Positions 24,259-35,915 of a DNA stretch of 64,000 nt are shown in pieces. The stretch's first letter is position 1; the number at the start of each line of letters is the position of its first letter. The translations under genes and the position numbers were made by a program. This DNA is from Bemisia tabaci (taxonomy: Eukaryota > Arthropoda > Insecta > Hemiptera > Aleyrodidae), in contig NC_092795.1 in assembly GCF_918797505.1 (NCBI RefSeq), positions 28,817,131 through 28,881,130 of the forward strand. Direction: 5' to 3'. Under the pieces are notes generated by a model. That model saw only the letters and a list, made by a program, of their open reading frames with translations, did not search any database and was not told the DNA's origin.

Positions 24259-24368
24259 AATAAAATATATAAAACATTGTGCATTAGGAATTTACATGAA
24301 TTTTCTTAAGCTGCTTGACAGTTGTTTTTGTTTTTTGTTCATTCCCCTTGTCATTCGGAAGAAATAAA
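24259..24368 (+). promoter_or_regulatory. Candidate poly(A) signals, short isoform
   Basis: AATAAA occurs at 24259-24264 and again at 24363-24368, about 1.4-1.5 kb after the short-isoform stop. TTGTTTTTGTTTTTTG lies between them. Either could end the transcript, and nothing else fixes the end. Confidence 0.3.
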
Positions 24369-27248
24369 CACACGGGGTGTCTGTCGAAATATCACACACG
24401 TTTCATAATTCTGGAAGGTTGCACTGTGGCTGAGGTCCATAAACGAATTATTTCAACGATTGAAATGATTTTGATTCAATGAATGACCAAAACAATTTCT
24501 AATAAAGCATACATGCTTCTACATTATGTTTTTGTATGTTTAGATAAAAAAGATACTCTAAGCTTTAATACAATAAAATGTTTGATACGGGTAGGAACTT
24601 GACTGCGTTCGGAAATATCAATAACTTACAAAGAGAAAAAATTATCACAGAAGTTTATTAGATTACAAAGAGTTTTGTATACTTAAAATTTAAGAAACAG
24701 ACTGTTTTAAAACTGACCCAATTTAAAAGAACTAACTATACATTATTTTGATTATGATTTTTCCACTGCATATTACTCCGGAATCATATATACTTGCGTT
24801 TGAAGGTTTTTGGATCAAGCGTTGAATGAAATTTGACTCATACTAATATTTGGGAAAAATCTTGAGGAATACCGTTGACGAATTAAAATAAAAAATGACA
24901 AACTGAGAGAAAAATGTCATAAGTGCGTTAGGGGTAAATTCCAAAGATAGTCTGAAATACCTTTCCACAAAAATTTGGTTACCTTTTTCAAAAAGAGTCT
25001 GAAATACCTCCTACTTTTGACGATTATATACTGGCAGAGATTGATGTAACTGTTCAATGGTCGACATTAAAATAAAAACGGCGAGGTTTCATCTTGTAGT
25101 CAATTCTAACTTAAATGACGGGAGCTCTTCAACGTGCTCATAATAATGACATTTATGCGAAAGTACGCAGAAATTACGTAACTTACATTTTAAATTGCGA
25201 ACAGGCCGGGTGTGAATACGAACGCCGAATAAAATACAGCTTAAATAACAAAAGACGAGAATTTCACATTGGTGCGGAGTTGAAAAATACTGATTTTGTG
25301 TTCATTCTAACAGGCATGTGATAAAACCTGCCATTGGTTTGAGACAGAGCCATAGAATATACCCATATAGCCATAGAAAATGGTTTTTTCTTAACTTTGA
25401 CACCTGATGTGACTTCAAATATTTTTGAAATCAAGATTTCGTCCTAAGCGAAACCGCGAACGGAAATGAATCAGTGTGAAAATCGCAGGGTAAAATATAC
25501 GAATTCGGCTCGTTTTGGGACATGTTTAAGGGAGGCATTTTCACTGCAGCTTAGCTGATCTTCGATGAGAGAAACAGGCACTGAAAAGATCTCTGCAAGA
25601 TTAGCTAATTCTGCTTGAAAGTTCCAGGTTTCAATTCAGTTGAATATCATATTATCTATTGTCGTAGGTTTTCTATAGGTTCAGCATCAAGGAACTTTCT
25701 CAAGTATGGTTGGCGAGACGTTGCTAACTTAAAAATTACTTACAGTCATAACAAAGTGGCAAAAAAAAATTTGAGGTGCGATATGGCCTGCATTTACTTT
25801 AGATTCATCAGGTTCAGTCATGATATGGATTATAGCATTTCCACTTACAACGTAGTGATGAATCTGTGATCATGTCCAAGTTTGGAAGACGATATGATAG
25901 AGAATTTAAATCCGTCTTCGTCAGAACACGATCCTTGAAAGGAAGCCCTTTCTTTTAAAATATCTTAGACTGTTTACAATCTGAGTGCAATTAATCTGTG
26001 TTAACATTTCAAAGGTCGAAACGAAAATGAAGTTCATACTTTGATAAAATTCGCATAATGAATAAACACAGCATTTAGATATACATAAATAAATGCCGGA
26101 AAGATTTTACACTTTTCAAAATTAAATTACCAAGAGTTTTCTTTTTTTACGTTAGCTATATTTCTTTTGGGAAAATAGTTCAATGTTCATTTAATGATGC
26201 TCTCAATCTATTCTAAATCGTTAAAGTAAAAATTACAAAGCAAGTTTTCAAAACCTGACTTTATGCACGCAGCAGCAATATCGCACCTCTGTTGACCTCT
26301 GAAAATTCAGAATAAAATAAAAAGAAAAAAAACGGGAATTAAGTATGTGAACATATTTTTACAAGAAAAGGGCTTTATGCAAGCGTAACTAATACGAATA
26401 GTATTACTGTTACGTCAGCTCAATCATGTAGGGCACAATAACCGGGAGTAACTTAACCCTTAACACTTAAAAGATGATTTCCAAATGACTAAAATGCTAC
26501 GAACATAACAAATCTCACACGCCGCATAGAAAAGGCTCCGTGGTCATTTCGGAGGGGAAAAAATTACCTCAGAATTAAATATCCTCTAATTTTGAAAAAC
26601 GGCATTTTTGCTCTTTTTCAAAGCTACAGTTTTTAGGGGGTAGTTCTGCACTGTTCAACAGGTTTAGATTTTCCCTTCAAATCAATATACACGGTGAAAA
26701 AAACCTCGTGCGTGGGACCCAAAGTTTAGGTCATATCATAGGCATCTGAACACTTTACGTCTAGCTGTCGAGGTTCGGATCACACATCTGAAACTTCAGT
26801 TCTCACATCTGAAGTTTTTCGGATGTGAGAACCGAAGTTTTTCGTTTGTGAAAACCGAAGTACTTCAGATGTAAGAACTGAAGTTTCAGATGTGTGATCC
26901 GAACCTCAGCAGCTGGACCTAGTTTTTTTTCTCCGTGATGATGTAAACAAATGTATGGATCTCATGGATCACCCTCTCAAATTGACGTGTTACTAAATTC
27001 AAGCTGTGAGTATTGAAAAATCACGTCGGAGTTGTTGGTTGGCTCTCAAAACCCCCATCTTTGCATTACTGAGGAGAATTTTCTAAAGTCAATAATATCC
27101 GAACGAGAATTTTCAGTGAGTCGGCCGGATATCTTCTTCAAGCGCTAGCGCGACTCATCGACGTAAATGGACATACCGTTTAAGACAAGCATGTTTCCTG
27201 TTGACTAAAAGAAAAGTCTTCTCCAAGCTAGTATTAATTTGAATTTCT
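24369..27248. other. Intergenic stretch, no gene recognised
   Basis: This is AT-rich DNA between the kinase gene and the next features. Its open frames (for example at 25115 and 25615) are short and show no domain or signal peptide. The only structured element is the hairpin at 26690-26937. Confidence 0.6.
26690..26937. repeat. MITE with CACGGTGAAAAAAAC ends
   Basis: The ends are CACGGTGAAAAAAACC and, at the right, a T-run then CTCCGTG. The central arms (GAGGTTCGGATCACACATCT and its complement) pair almost perfectly around repeated CTGAAGT/ACTTCAG words. The end structure resembles the CACTG-A-run families elsewhere. TA precedes the left end. Confidence 0.75.
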
Positions 27249-27332
27249 ATGGCTCCCATAGAAAATGATTACCGTGCAGGAACCTATGGGACATTTATTT
27301 TTGTTCAGGAGCATATCGTCTCTCTTTTTGGG

Positions 27333-27701
27333 ATGGCCAGGGCCGTATTGTGTATACAGCTCCTAGTTTTGCACGGCTTGTGTGGAATTGGAAACACGCC
27401 TTTATGTCAAAGGAGTGACGATATCTTGGACAAGTGCGCTAGAAAAACCTTCAAAATAATGTACATACTACTCCACAACGGAGATATTAAATGTGATCAA
27501 ATAGATCCACGAGCTGTAAAAAAAGTAATTATCGATGAGGATCAGTATTTGGCTACTGCTGTCGCGGGGGTTGTGTGTTCATACTTCGAAGGGAAAATTT
27601 CGCTCACTCGTCGGAGATATCCTTATCAGGGGCGACACGCTAGGATCATTCGGACGTATTTCTATCAAACGGAACTATGTGCATTAAGACATGAGCCCTG
27701 A
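27333..27701 (+). CDS. Possible secreted small protein (hypothetical)
   Basis: The ATG at 27333 opens a hydrophobic signal-like N-terminus (MARAVLCIQLLVLHGLCG). A Cys-containing region follows (PLCQRSDDILDKCARKTF, GDIKCDQIDPRAVKKVI, AVAGVVC). The frame is also open upstream to an ATG at 27249. However, TTTATTTTTGTTCAG at about 27295-27309 looks like a splice acceptor placed just before this start. I do not recognise a family. The last 15 or so codons (from about 27651) read into a foldback repeat, so the true end may be an earlier splice donor or may have been changed by insertion. Regular cysteines and a plausible signal peptide argue for a real exon. The length and lack of homologues that I can name argue for caution. 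Confidence 0.4.
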   Translation: MARAVLCIQLLVLHGLCGIGNTPLCQRSDDILDKCARKTFKIMYILLHNGDIKCDQIDPRAVKKVIIDEDQYLATAVAGVVCSYFEGKISLTRRRYPYQGRHARIIRTYFYQTELCALRHEP

Positions 27702-27774
27702 GACCCATAAGAATATGTGCATAACAGGGCTTACGGCATAATGCACATAGTTCCGTTTGATAGAAATACGTCCG
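27651..27774. repeat. Short perfect foldback repeat, CGGACGTATTTC family
   Basis: CGGACGTATTTCTATCAAAC followed by GGAACTATGTGCATTA is repeated in inverted orientation at the right end. The arms are about 38 bp each, around a centre with AGACCCATAAGAATATGTGC. I remember similar repeats from whitefly sequence but cannot confirm that here. A diverged relative sits at 38250-38379. Confidence 0.85.
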
Positions 27775-29184
27775 TTTGGTTCTCGGAGCGCTTTTCTATG
27801 CAGCGCGTGGCCTTTTCTCAACGTGGAACTACCCATTCATTGGCTATCGATTTATGTTTTTGATCGATACATGGTAAAAATCGGGTATGATTTAGGATCA
27901 TTTCCCAGATATGAGAGCGTCATTTTTCTTTGAACTCAAATCTTTGATTTCGCATGATGTGAGGTGATATATGTTTTAATAAAAATGAAGTCATTGAACC
28001 TAAAAATGACAGTCAAATGTGCAAAACAGACCTCCTAATTTCTTGTACATCCTATCACGCATCAATTTCTGTCCTTGGTACCTTTTTCCCATCATTTTAG
28101 AGCTCAATGATATCATACGGCAGAATGGTCATGCTGCCTCTAGGTTTGTCATTCTGGTTAATTTCGACGTTAGAATCTACAGAAAATAAACAAAGTCCAT
28201 CCCGAGTTCAGCCATGTTCCGATCATCGCTAAGGAAAGGGTAGTTTCACTTAAATCAAACCTTGAGTATTGGCAGCGAAATTCCTCGACGAGCAGCAGGA
28301 TTATGGCTCAGCGTAATCGCGTAAATTAATCGAGATCATTTATCCAGACTCCAACCATTCTTGATAAAGACAAGCAACAGTATCGCCAACTGCAGTCAGG
28401 AAACTCTTTCATGTGGATAGGTCTCGGGCGGTTTTATGGATAACCGGTAGGTTCTGAAAGAACAAGCGGGAAATGTGAGGTAGAAATTTCTTTCGCCGTC
28501 ATCTTTCGTAGACAATTGAGACGACAGAGCAAGATAGAAAGTGTATGGGGTGATAAAACGTCAAGTTATAATGGATTGATTATTCTTCAGGTATTGGAGC
28601 CTAAGGCACTCATTTAAAAAATTGTTTTTGCATACAAGTCTGAAGACTAGGAATTCCAAATTTTATAAAACAAAAACGGACTTAATGTTTTTAGAACAAA
28701 TCACCGAGAAAAATCTGCTTAGCTCTGATTAAAAGAGGCATTCGCTAAAAATCCATTAAGTACACTTGTACAATAAGCTTGGGTGTATTTTGGATTTTAA
28801 TATGTGAAAAAACTACATTAATGAAATTAAAAACAACTGAACCTGTTCAAAAGAGTCAAAATGGGGTCACGATGCAGTTGTCTCAAATGATTATCAATCT
28901 CTGTAATGTATTTTTACTTTCCGCTGACTGTTCTAAATGGTCTTACAAAGCGAAGGACTCAAAGAAACAGTGGAAAAAACAACCGGGAAATAGATTATTT
29001 TCACTCGAGTTTCGTTTTCCCCTGCACTAAAAAAAAAAATTGATTTTCACTTTGAGTCCCATTTTCTCTGGATCCATTGCGTTGATAGATGCGAAATTCT
29101 GGCGTTTGTTTGGAGTTACTAATAACGTCTTCATCACTTAAACACAAAGAAAGGCTATGAATTGTTTCCTGAAAGATCTGAAAG

Positions 29185-29190
29185 TTTAAT
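29185..29190 (-). promoter_or_regulatory. Weak candidate poly(A) signal for the GH27 gene
   Basis: On the minus strand this reads ATTAAA, about 35 bases after the stop codon at 29225. No AATAAA was seen nearer, so it is only a suggestion. Confidence 0.25.
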
Positions 29191-29224
29191 GAATTATTCT
29201 TACAAGTTTCTCGTGAGCCCAGCG

Positions 29225-29337
29225 TTATTTTTTCTTGAAATCATTGAGTGTCCGCAGTGAAAAGGCTTGTCTGAAAGGGTCGTATGGCGTGATTTGCCTG
29301 TAGACTGGCTGGACATCGGCTCGGAGCATGACAACTC
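29225..29337 (-). CDS. NAGA: GH27 alpha-N-acetylgalactosaminidase, exon 9 (C-terminus)
   Basis: On the minus strand, after a GCAG acceptor, the exon completes a Gly codon. It then reads VVMLRADVQPVYRQITPYDP, FRQAFSLRTL and NDFKKK before TAA. The phase (1 base plus 2) agrees with exon 8. This is the end of the C-terminal beta-sandwich domain of the family; the GVVMLRA-like strand is expected there. It completes a 439-residue protein, close to the 411 and 429 residues of human NAGA and GLA. Confidence 0.85.
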
Positions 29338-30141
29338 CTGCAATCGGAAAAATATTAGCACATATTGAACTTGTTCATCTTGTATTTCGCACACGTCAGT
29401 TTATAAACTTCTACCCATTGAGGAATTTTTTGAAGTAAAATTTTGCCTCTAACCTCGCGTCACACTAGTTTATACAAACAATACGAAGATTAGATATTAC
29501 CGTCACGGAACCTTTTCCGGAAAATTTCGTCAACTCTGTATTGATCAAAGTAAAGTAGGTTGCAAACCGTTGCATCTTCGATCATTTTAGATTTTAAAAA
29601 TGCTTATTTAAAAAAGGTTCCTGCGTGGCGAGTCGAGAAAAATGTATAAGACTATCACCAATTTTGCGTCCGCTAATTTTTGACCATACTGAAAAAATAA
29701 TCTGTGTTCTTCAGTTACATTCGATTAGTATGGGAAATGAGACACATAGCAGCCCATATTTTATGTTGATTCTGGTGTTTCCTGTGGTGAATTTATTTCA
29801 GAAAACGATGAAAAAATCGGAAACCTTGCAATCAACCAAAGGCTTGCGATGTTCGCGTTTCACTTCAGATATAAAACACACTTTGGTATTACTTTTTCTC
29901 TCTATGTGAGAATAGCAAATCACTGCCATTTTGAGTTTTTCGATACAACTTTTTAGTGTGATCGTAGAGATGAGATGCGAGTTGTGTAAAAAAAAAAAAC
30001 TTGGTTAACCAATATGTTTTTGAAATTGTACATTTACAAATGAAACTCAAGCTTTCACGCACAACAAGTCTACAGTCTTCATATAATTTTACAGACGCAT
30101 TCTGTCTGATTCAGATTTCATTCAAATATTTGTTTACGTAC

Positions 30142-30214
30142 CTGAAGGATTAACTTTCACCTTGATTTTTGTTTGTGGTGTTAAAACACCATAGTCTACA
30201 TCCTCGTATAAGTC
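30142..30214 (-). CDS. NAGA: GH27 alpha-N-acetylgalactosaminidase, exon 8
   Basis: This short exon lies between a TTGCAG acceptor and a GTACGT donor on the minus strand. It reads DLYEDVDYGVLTPQTKIKV and KVNPS and ends one base into a codon. DLY followed by a V-N-P-S/T-G-V turn is usual in the C-terminal domain of animal alpha-galactosidases and NAGA. Its size and both phases fit its neighbours exactly. Confidence 0.85.
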
Positions 30215-30395
30215 CTGCAAAAATCCAATATTTTTTCTTAGTTTAAAATTTTAAAAATGACCAAACTTCAAAATAATTTTGACACGTTTTGTCGTACTTC
30301 GCGTTGTAAATATTTCGAGAAGATGGGGAGGACATAGGGGTCTAACGTCTGATACATAGAAAAGATTCATCATATTTATTTGCCGTATAGAGCGG

Positions 30396-30780
30396 AGCAA
30401 TGCAAATTCACGCTTCCCGCCTTCAATTCTGCAGAATACAACACGGACATCCATCAAGTACGAATAGTTGTATCTCTGCGCCGTCAGCAAGATGCGTTCA
30501 CGTTTCCCTTGCTCTATTCCCATAACTGTGTCCGTATCCGTCCGTAGTCCGTGAGCAACCCAGCCGTAAATAGGAGAGATGAAATCGGGCCTCATTTTCT
30601 AACTTTTCTCCCGAATCACAATTTCATTCACCAACAGCATAGAACAGAGCATTACGAGTTCACGTCTTGCCCCATCGCTCCTTCAATTTGGAGATAAAAG
30701 GAAATTCATCAAGCACGAATAGTTGATTTCATGCGCCCTTATCAATGCGTGTCTAGGTCTCTTTTATTTTTGATGTTTGA
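30396..30780. repeat. Diverged duplication inside GH27 intron 7
   Basis: Two similar segments (about 30396-30520 and 30650-30775) share ATCAAGTACGAATAGTTG/ATCAAGCACGAATAGTTG, TTCACG and CCTTCAATT landmarks in the same orientation. A minus-strand open frame of 114 codons covers the first copy. I see no domain in it and treat it as repeat sequence. Confidence 0.5.
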
Positions 30781-31571
30781 GAAAGTTAAGGTTGAATTTG
30801 CTCAAAATATGTTATGATGTGTCCAAATCAATAATCACTTTGAAAAACAAGAGAGAAAATAGAAAAATTGTTTAAAAGTCTTCCAAGTGCCGTAAAGGGC
30901 TTAAAACTTGGTATTTTTGCGAGAGTTGTGTTGTTTTCGTGAATTTTTTACGACTCCCCTTAGAAATCTCAAGCTGTGTCCGATTGACCCGACGATCTCT
31001 TTCGGGGGAGTCAAGTATGTCGGATGAACGGGAGGGGGGGGGGGGGTTGAGAGCACCAGTATATTACTAAAAAAAAAGGCAACAATTTAAAACGAAGTAC
31101 TTTTTACCCTCAAAAACATAGAAATCACACAGTCCACAAAAATTACATACTTCCACATCTGTCAAAATCCATGCATTTAAATACGGTTCAATTTGACTTG
31201 ACTTGAGACTGCGTACAAAAAAAGGCTTGGGCATCCATGCAAGGGTTAAATTTGAACTGAACCCAGGAAAAATTAACCAATTCATCATATCACATTTTCT
31301 GAATTTTTCCGATATTATACCTGATTTTCTAAAACTTGGTGTATAATCGTCAAAATTTGCCAGTTTTTTACCTTTTTCACCAAACATCAATGAACTTAAA
31401 CAAGTCATAGGACAAGACTTGATATTTGATCAAAATTTTAAAGAAGAATAGTTTTCATAAACTGTAATTAAATCTTTCTGATAGTTTGAGCTGACGAGGT
31501 ATGATGAGAACTGATCGTGCAAACTTACGGCTACAATAATGATCATTGTAAAATAGAAGCGGAGTACACAC

Positions 31572-31736
31572 CTCTATCCTATATCCACTGGTAGATGTGA
31601 GACCCATTTCGCTCAGGGTGACGGCGACGTCTGATGGCGTACCATCTGTCCTCCTGTTGAGGAATAGGATGGCGTAGGAGAAGAAATGCTGCGATATCGG
31701 CGTTATCGGCCTTGCCCAGATTTCGATTCCTTTGTG
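31572..31736 (-). CDS. NAGA: GH27 alpha-N-acetylgalactosaminidase, exon 7
   Basis: On the minus strand after an ATAG acceptor it reads HKGIEIWARPITPISQHFFS, YAILFLNRRTDGTPSDVAV and TLSEMGLTSTSGYRIE, then GTGTGT. The exon is 165 bases, in phase 0 at both ends. The IEIWARP and FLNRRTDG segments mark the junction of the catalytic barrel with the C-terminal beta domain in GH27 enzymes. Confidence 0.9.
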
Positions 31737-32395
31737 CTATCCTCGCGGAAAAGAACAATAGAAACCGGGGGAAAACGAGGTAATTAGTTTTTCAAAAATA
31801 TATTAAAATCAAATTTATACGGAGCGAGGTATTTTCTTCATCAAATATATCTGATTGAAGATTTGTGGGTGGCTTGGTGATAACCGAGTAGATATTGAAA
31901 TATTTAACAAGTGCTTAAAAACTTGAATTGTTGAACTGAATAAAAAATGTGTAGAAAAACACTAACTCAGAGAAAAGAAATTATTTTCAGGGAACAAACA
32001 GGGAATAGGAGGTAAAGAAGATGGCAGTAAAATTACTGCGCGGTTATACAGGCTCATGCATTTTATTCCCACCATTGTTACTTCACTTGGTGTAAAATGG
32101 AGTCCAGAAAAGTAATGGAAATCAGTTCAAAACAATTAATAAAAAAATATACTCCCGCCACTCTCAAAAATAGTTCCTATAGTTGCAAAAATTGATGAAA
32201 TCGACGACCTTCGATGCTTTCTTTACAAACAATATGCACACAGCTTTCAATCATCGAATGGCCACCTCATTTCTCTGTCTCTTATGCCCAACCGAAAAGT
32301 AATGGCTACTTTCATTCAGAAGCGGTGCGGTTAATACCATTATCTCCTCCAACTATACTATGATAAAATCTTCAAAGGGTGTAAACGCTTTTTAC

Positions 32396-32593
32396 CTTGT
32401 ATATTCTTCTCCCCTGAATTCCAAGAGGGTCCTGATCAACGGCTATGATCTTTCGATTCTGGAGAATGGCCTTGTATTCCGGTCTGATTGTCCTCAAATC
32501 CACCGACATCAGCAGGGGTGCCGCCAAAATTGCCCACATTGCCATCTGCACTTTGCTTTGCTCGTAACTCAAACCGAAATTACCGATGATCAA
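32396..32593 (-). CDS. NAGA: GH27 alpha-N-acetylgalactosaminidase, exon 6
   Basis: It follows a CTTACAG acceptor and begins with a Leu (TTG) codon. It reads [36 protein letters not shown] and [18 protein letters not shown] and ends at GTAAAA. GNFGLS, AAPLLMS and QDPLG are strong GH27 signatures. Phase 0 at both ends and 66 codons. The TTG is an internal codon, not a start. Confidence 0.93.
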
Positions 32594-32748
32594 CTGTAAG
32601 CATTTCCAAAAATTGAAGGAAACAGGAAATTATTTGCCACATTCAAAGACACAAAATTTGACGCAATCAAATTGCATTTCGTATTTTGCGTCGTTAATGT
32701 AATACAGGGCAAACTTTTCGAAACAATAAGCTTATGATCAAGTACCTA

Positions 32749-32985
32749 CACTGAGAAAAAACTATGGCTTATAAACCTATTAGTGGTAAATATGGAACAC
32801 CACTAATAGTAGTACCTCTACATATAATAATAGCACATATACCTTAGTTATGGTCTCTGTACCTTAATTAGGTACAGAGACCTTAGTATGGTTCACAGAC
32901 CGAGAATCATTAGTTTATTTACGACTATTATAGGTGTTCCATATTTACCTCTAATAGGTTTATAAACCATAGTTTTTTCTCAGTG
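32749..32985. repeat. MITE, CACTGAG family, copy 1, with TA duplication
   Basis: The ends are CACTGAGAAAAAACTATGG and the complement of that sequence at the right. The arms continue through TTATAAACCTATTAG. A TA stands immediately outside both ends (32747-32748 and 32986-32987). It lies in GH27 intron 5. A second copy is at 53092-53333. Confidence 0.85.
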
Positions 32986-33847
32986 TAAAATCAGTTAAAC
33001 TGGTGGCAATAAAGTCCACACTCAAGATTTCCTGCGCACCTTTCAATTGGCAACTCTTTACTCGTTTAGGGGAGTCTCATATTAGGCTCAGTGCCTATTA
33101 TCTACTTTCTGTCGTATTTTTCAACATCTTAATGTTTCGAATTTGGCTGCACACTTTATTTCAAAGATTGAAGCGCATTATGAAAAAGCACACAGACAGA
33201 TATCATAAAAAGAGCAGGGGTCAAACGCACGAATGATACGTGTTTTAGTGTAACTAATTCTGAAAGCAAACACTTGCACTAGCATATGCATATGCACAAT
33301 CTGTATTTTAAAAAAAAAAATGATGTATCTTTTTAGAGAGTTGTCCAATTCAGGGCTGGAGACCATTACAGCAATCAAAGAAAGATGTATTGATCGGTCA
33401 CATCGCGGACTAGGAAATCGAACAGTAGCTACTTGCGATCGCGACAGCGTTTGTAATGTTTGTTTTTTAGAGATTTTTAAGACCTGACGATGAGCGGTTG
33501 CTCGAAACGGCCACAGTGGAAGAGTAAAAGCATCAACATTTGGAAAAATCAGTTAGAAAAAGGTTACATAACATCTTAAAGAATGATGTATTAAAAAATA
33601 ATTCCTATCTATACGGATAAATCATTATTTTGTCAAAAATTGGTAGAGGTTTCATGAATTTCGCTGTGAGGTAGAATATTTGACTATTTGCCTATAGGCA
33701 CTACACAAAATGTATGATTTGAAAAATCGCCTGCGATGTACGCAAACCTCTTTTCTGCGCAGTGGGGCAGTTTACGGGTAATACGAGTCTATGCTTCAAG
33801 CAGTAAATACAAGTAGAAAGTGATGGCGTTGGTAAACGGGTACCGAC

Positions 33848-34009
33848 CATATCGGGATCATTCCAGTGGCCCGGTCCTGCGTTAGGCACGATGACGTCTT
33901 GATTGTTACCGTAATAGTCGATTATGCTCTCCAGACTGGCCCAGGAGTCTTGAATGTCGTCGAAATTCCTCCACAGATTGCAGTGCTCGATGATGGCCGT
34001 GAAGTTGGG
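33848..34009 (-). CDS. NAGA: GH27 alpha-N-acetylgalactosaminidase, exon 5 (acid/base Asp)
   Basis: After a TTTCAG acceptor it reads [20 protein letters not shown], then [17 protein letters not shown] and [10 protein letters not shown], ending before GTCGGT. The second Asp of RNFDDI (residue 221 from the start at 38125) aligns with the catalytic acid/base Asp231 of human GLA, and CN-x-WRNF is the expected context. NFT is a potential N-glycosylation site. Ending at the ATG codon gives clean phase-0 continuity (DPDM then LIIGNFG). A GTACCC four bases later is a worse alternative. Confidence 0.92.
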
Positions 34010-35123
34010 CTGAAATCAGAGCCGAGACGTAGAAGACAAAACTTTAACACCGGTTCACCATTTAAATTTTTAGTATGACATATTAGGGGTTTAGAGGACA
34101 AGGCGCAGAGGTGCAGTTTTTATTATTTCGAGAAATACGTGTTTGAAGTTTTGAGATTACACGGATCCTAATGGCGGAAAGAGAGTTCAAACTGACTTTT
34201 TGATGCTTAAAATAATTTGAGAACGAATTTTTCACAAAATATGCATTAAGACTAGTTTTACTTGAAATCATTACTATCTCATTTTTTTCAAAAACTGCAC
34301 TTATGCGTCTTTCCTCCAAGCCCCTCAATTCTTCTAAATGCGTGCTTAAGTTTCCTCCATCATCAGTGGAATTACCTTTTTTGGAGTCGTAAACATTCAT
34401 GAACTCTACGTAGTGTTGATGGATCCGAAAAAGTTCATGCTAATGATGCTAGAGGAAACTTTTGGATACTAAAGTCTTCTGACTTTTGAGGATTTTTTGG
34501 CGACTAATTTCACAGCTTTACCGAATCTTTCCAAAGGCTTAGAGCACGGAATCGTAATGAGTGAGGATTGTTTTTACATAAAAGCTCCTGATTTTAAGAA
34601 AGTCAGAGTTCAACTTCTTTGAGGCAGAGATGGATTTTCATGACCACATGTTTGATTTTAAGCTTAATGAGACAACCGCAAAGGAAGAGTCGTCTGGGTT
34701 TTTTCTTATTTTGAATTAAAATTAGAATTTTAATGAGTAGTCGATGATTTATTGATCCCAAAATTGTAGGAAAATAATAAAAAAAGCAATTTTTAAGTTT
34801 ACGTCGAAATTTCCTGCCTTTTTACGAGCGAGTGAAATATGACTTTGATAAATTTGTTCTGTCTTTTCAAGATTTTAGTGTCCTGTCAATGTACATAAAA
34901 AGGCATACGATTTAAACCCTTGAAATTGCAGGAATTGAACATTTTATAACAGAAACGCAAGTATTTAGATGGCTAAACTAAACCTAATAGTACAGCCCTG
35001 CTTCATTCGATCAATTGAAACAAAACTTGATGACGAGAGAGCGATAGAGCTGGCCAAACCTGGCTATTTAAGTAACTACTCAAATCAATGCACTTCAATG
35101 GACACAAAATCAAAGAAAATTAC

Positions 35124-35218
35124 CTGCATTCCATTGTAAATTTGGTAAACCGGCCAGCTGCAGGAGTACACCATTTTTCTTCCTGTCCGATTCAGATGAA
35201 AACCAAATTCAGAATAAC
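35124..35218 (-). CDS. NAGA: GH27 alpha-N-acetylgalactosaminidase, exon 4 (substrate-recognition loop)
   Basis: After TCACAG it completes a Gly codon and reads YSEFGFHLNRTGRKMVYSCS, then WPVYQIYNGMQ, before GTAATT. The loop after the Cys reads CSWPVY. Human NAGA has CSWPAY and human GLA has CEWPLY. The Ser (residue 192) in place of Glu makes room for an N-acetyl group, so the enzyme is predicted to prefer alpha-GalNAc. Val in place of Ala at residue 195 is a mild difference. NRT is a potential glycosylation site. Confidence 0.9.
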
Positions 35219-35740
35219 CTGTGAATGAAAATTATTTTTATTACTTTTTTCTCTTTAAACTCTTTCAGCAATAATGATTTTCAATCAATCAATTTTTTTA
35301 TGGCAGGGCGTGAGAAGAGCACGTATCGATTAAAATTCTGCATCTCTTGTTTTTATTACTGTATGTACCTGATTAAATCCGTTTTACCTTGCTTTCTTAA
35401 TTATCCGTATTGAAATGCTGATTTATTTGTATAGCAGGTAGATATTAAAGAATCAATTTCATTTATCTCTAAAATTACTATTGCAACGGAAAGGGGCCGT
35501 TGGTTTTTTAGTCGTAGGTTTCATACTTTCAAGGGTTAATTTTTAAAGTTATATTCTTAAATTTTTCTCAATATTCGTTAAAATTGTTCATTATAGGATG
35601 CCATGTAGAAGATCTGCTTAAATTCCTCTTAGTCATAGTGTAAACTATGTGGGGTTGCCTACGGGGGAAGCTGTTTGAAGAGTGACTATGAGCACAGTCT
35701 CAAGAGCACGGTTGTTTTTTGAGCTATACCATGGACCTAC

Positions 35741-35915
35741 CTTTGTCCATGTCCCTAGGGAGGGAGTAGCAGCCGTCCAGCTTGACGTAGTCGACCTCCC
35801 AGTCGGCGAAAGTGAAAGCGTCCAGCTCGAGGTTGCCCAGGACTCCAGGATAACCTGCACAGGTGTAATTCCCATAGTCCTCGTAAATCCCAAATTTCAG
35901 CCCTTTCGAATGAAT
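35741..35915 (-). CDS. NAGA: GH27 alpha-N-acetylgalactosaminidase, exon 3 (nucleophile)
   Basis: After TGTGCAG it reads [20 protein letters not shown] and [19 protein letters not shown], then [10 protein letters not shown], ending one base into a codon at GTAGGT. The Asp in YVKLDGC (residue 160 from the start at 38125) is the catalytic nucleophile of the family. GLKFGIY-D-G and C-GYPG are also hallmark segments. NYT is a potential glycosylation site. Confidence 0.93.

Noticed and set aside
31030..31045. G-run as G-quadruplex
   Set aside because: A simple homopolymer of about ten G, whose length is assembly-sensitive. The same applies to the C/G runs near 4491, 5155 and 15439.
32360..32599. 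Plus-strand frame over GH27 exon 6
   Set aside because: Shadow of a secure minus-strand exon.
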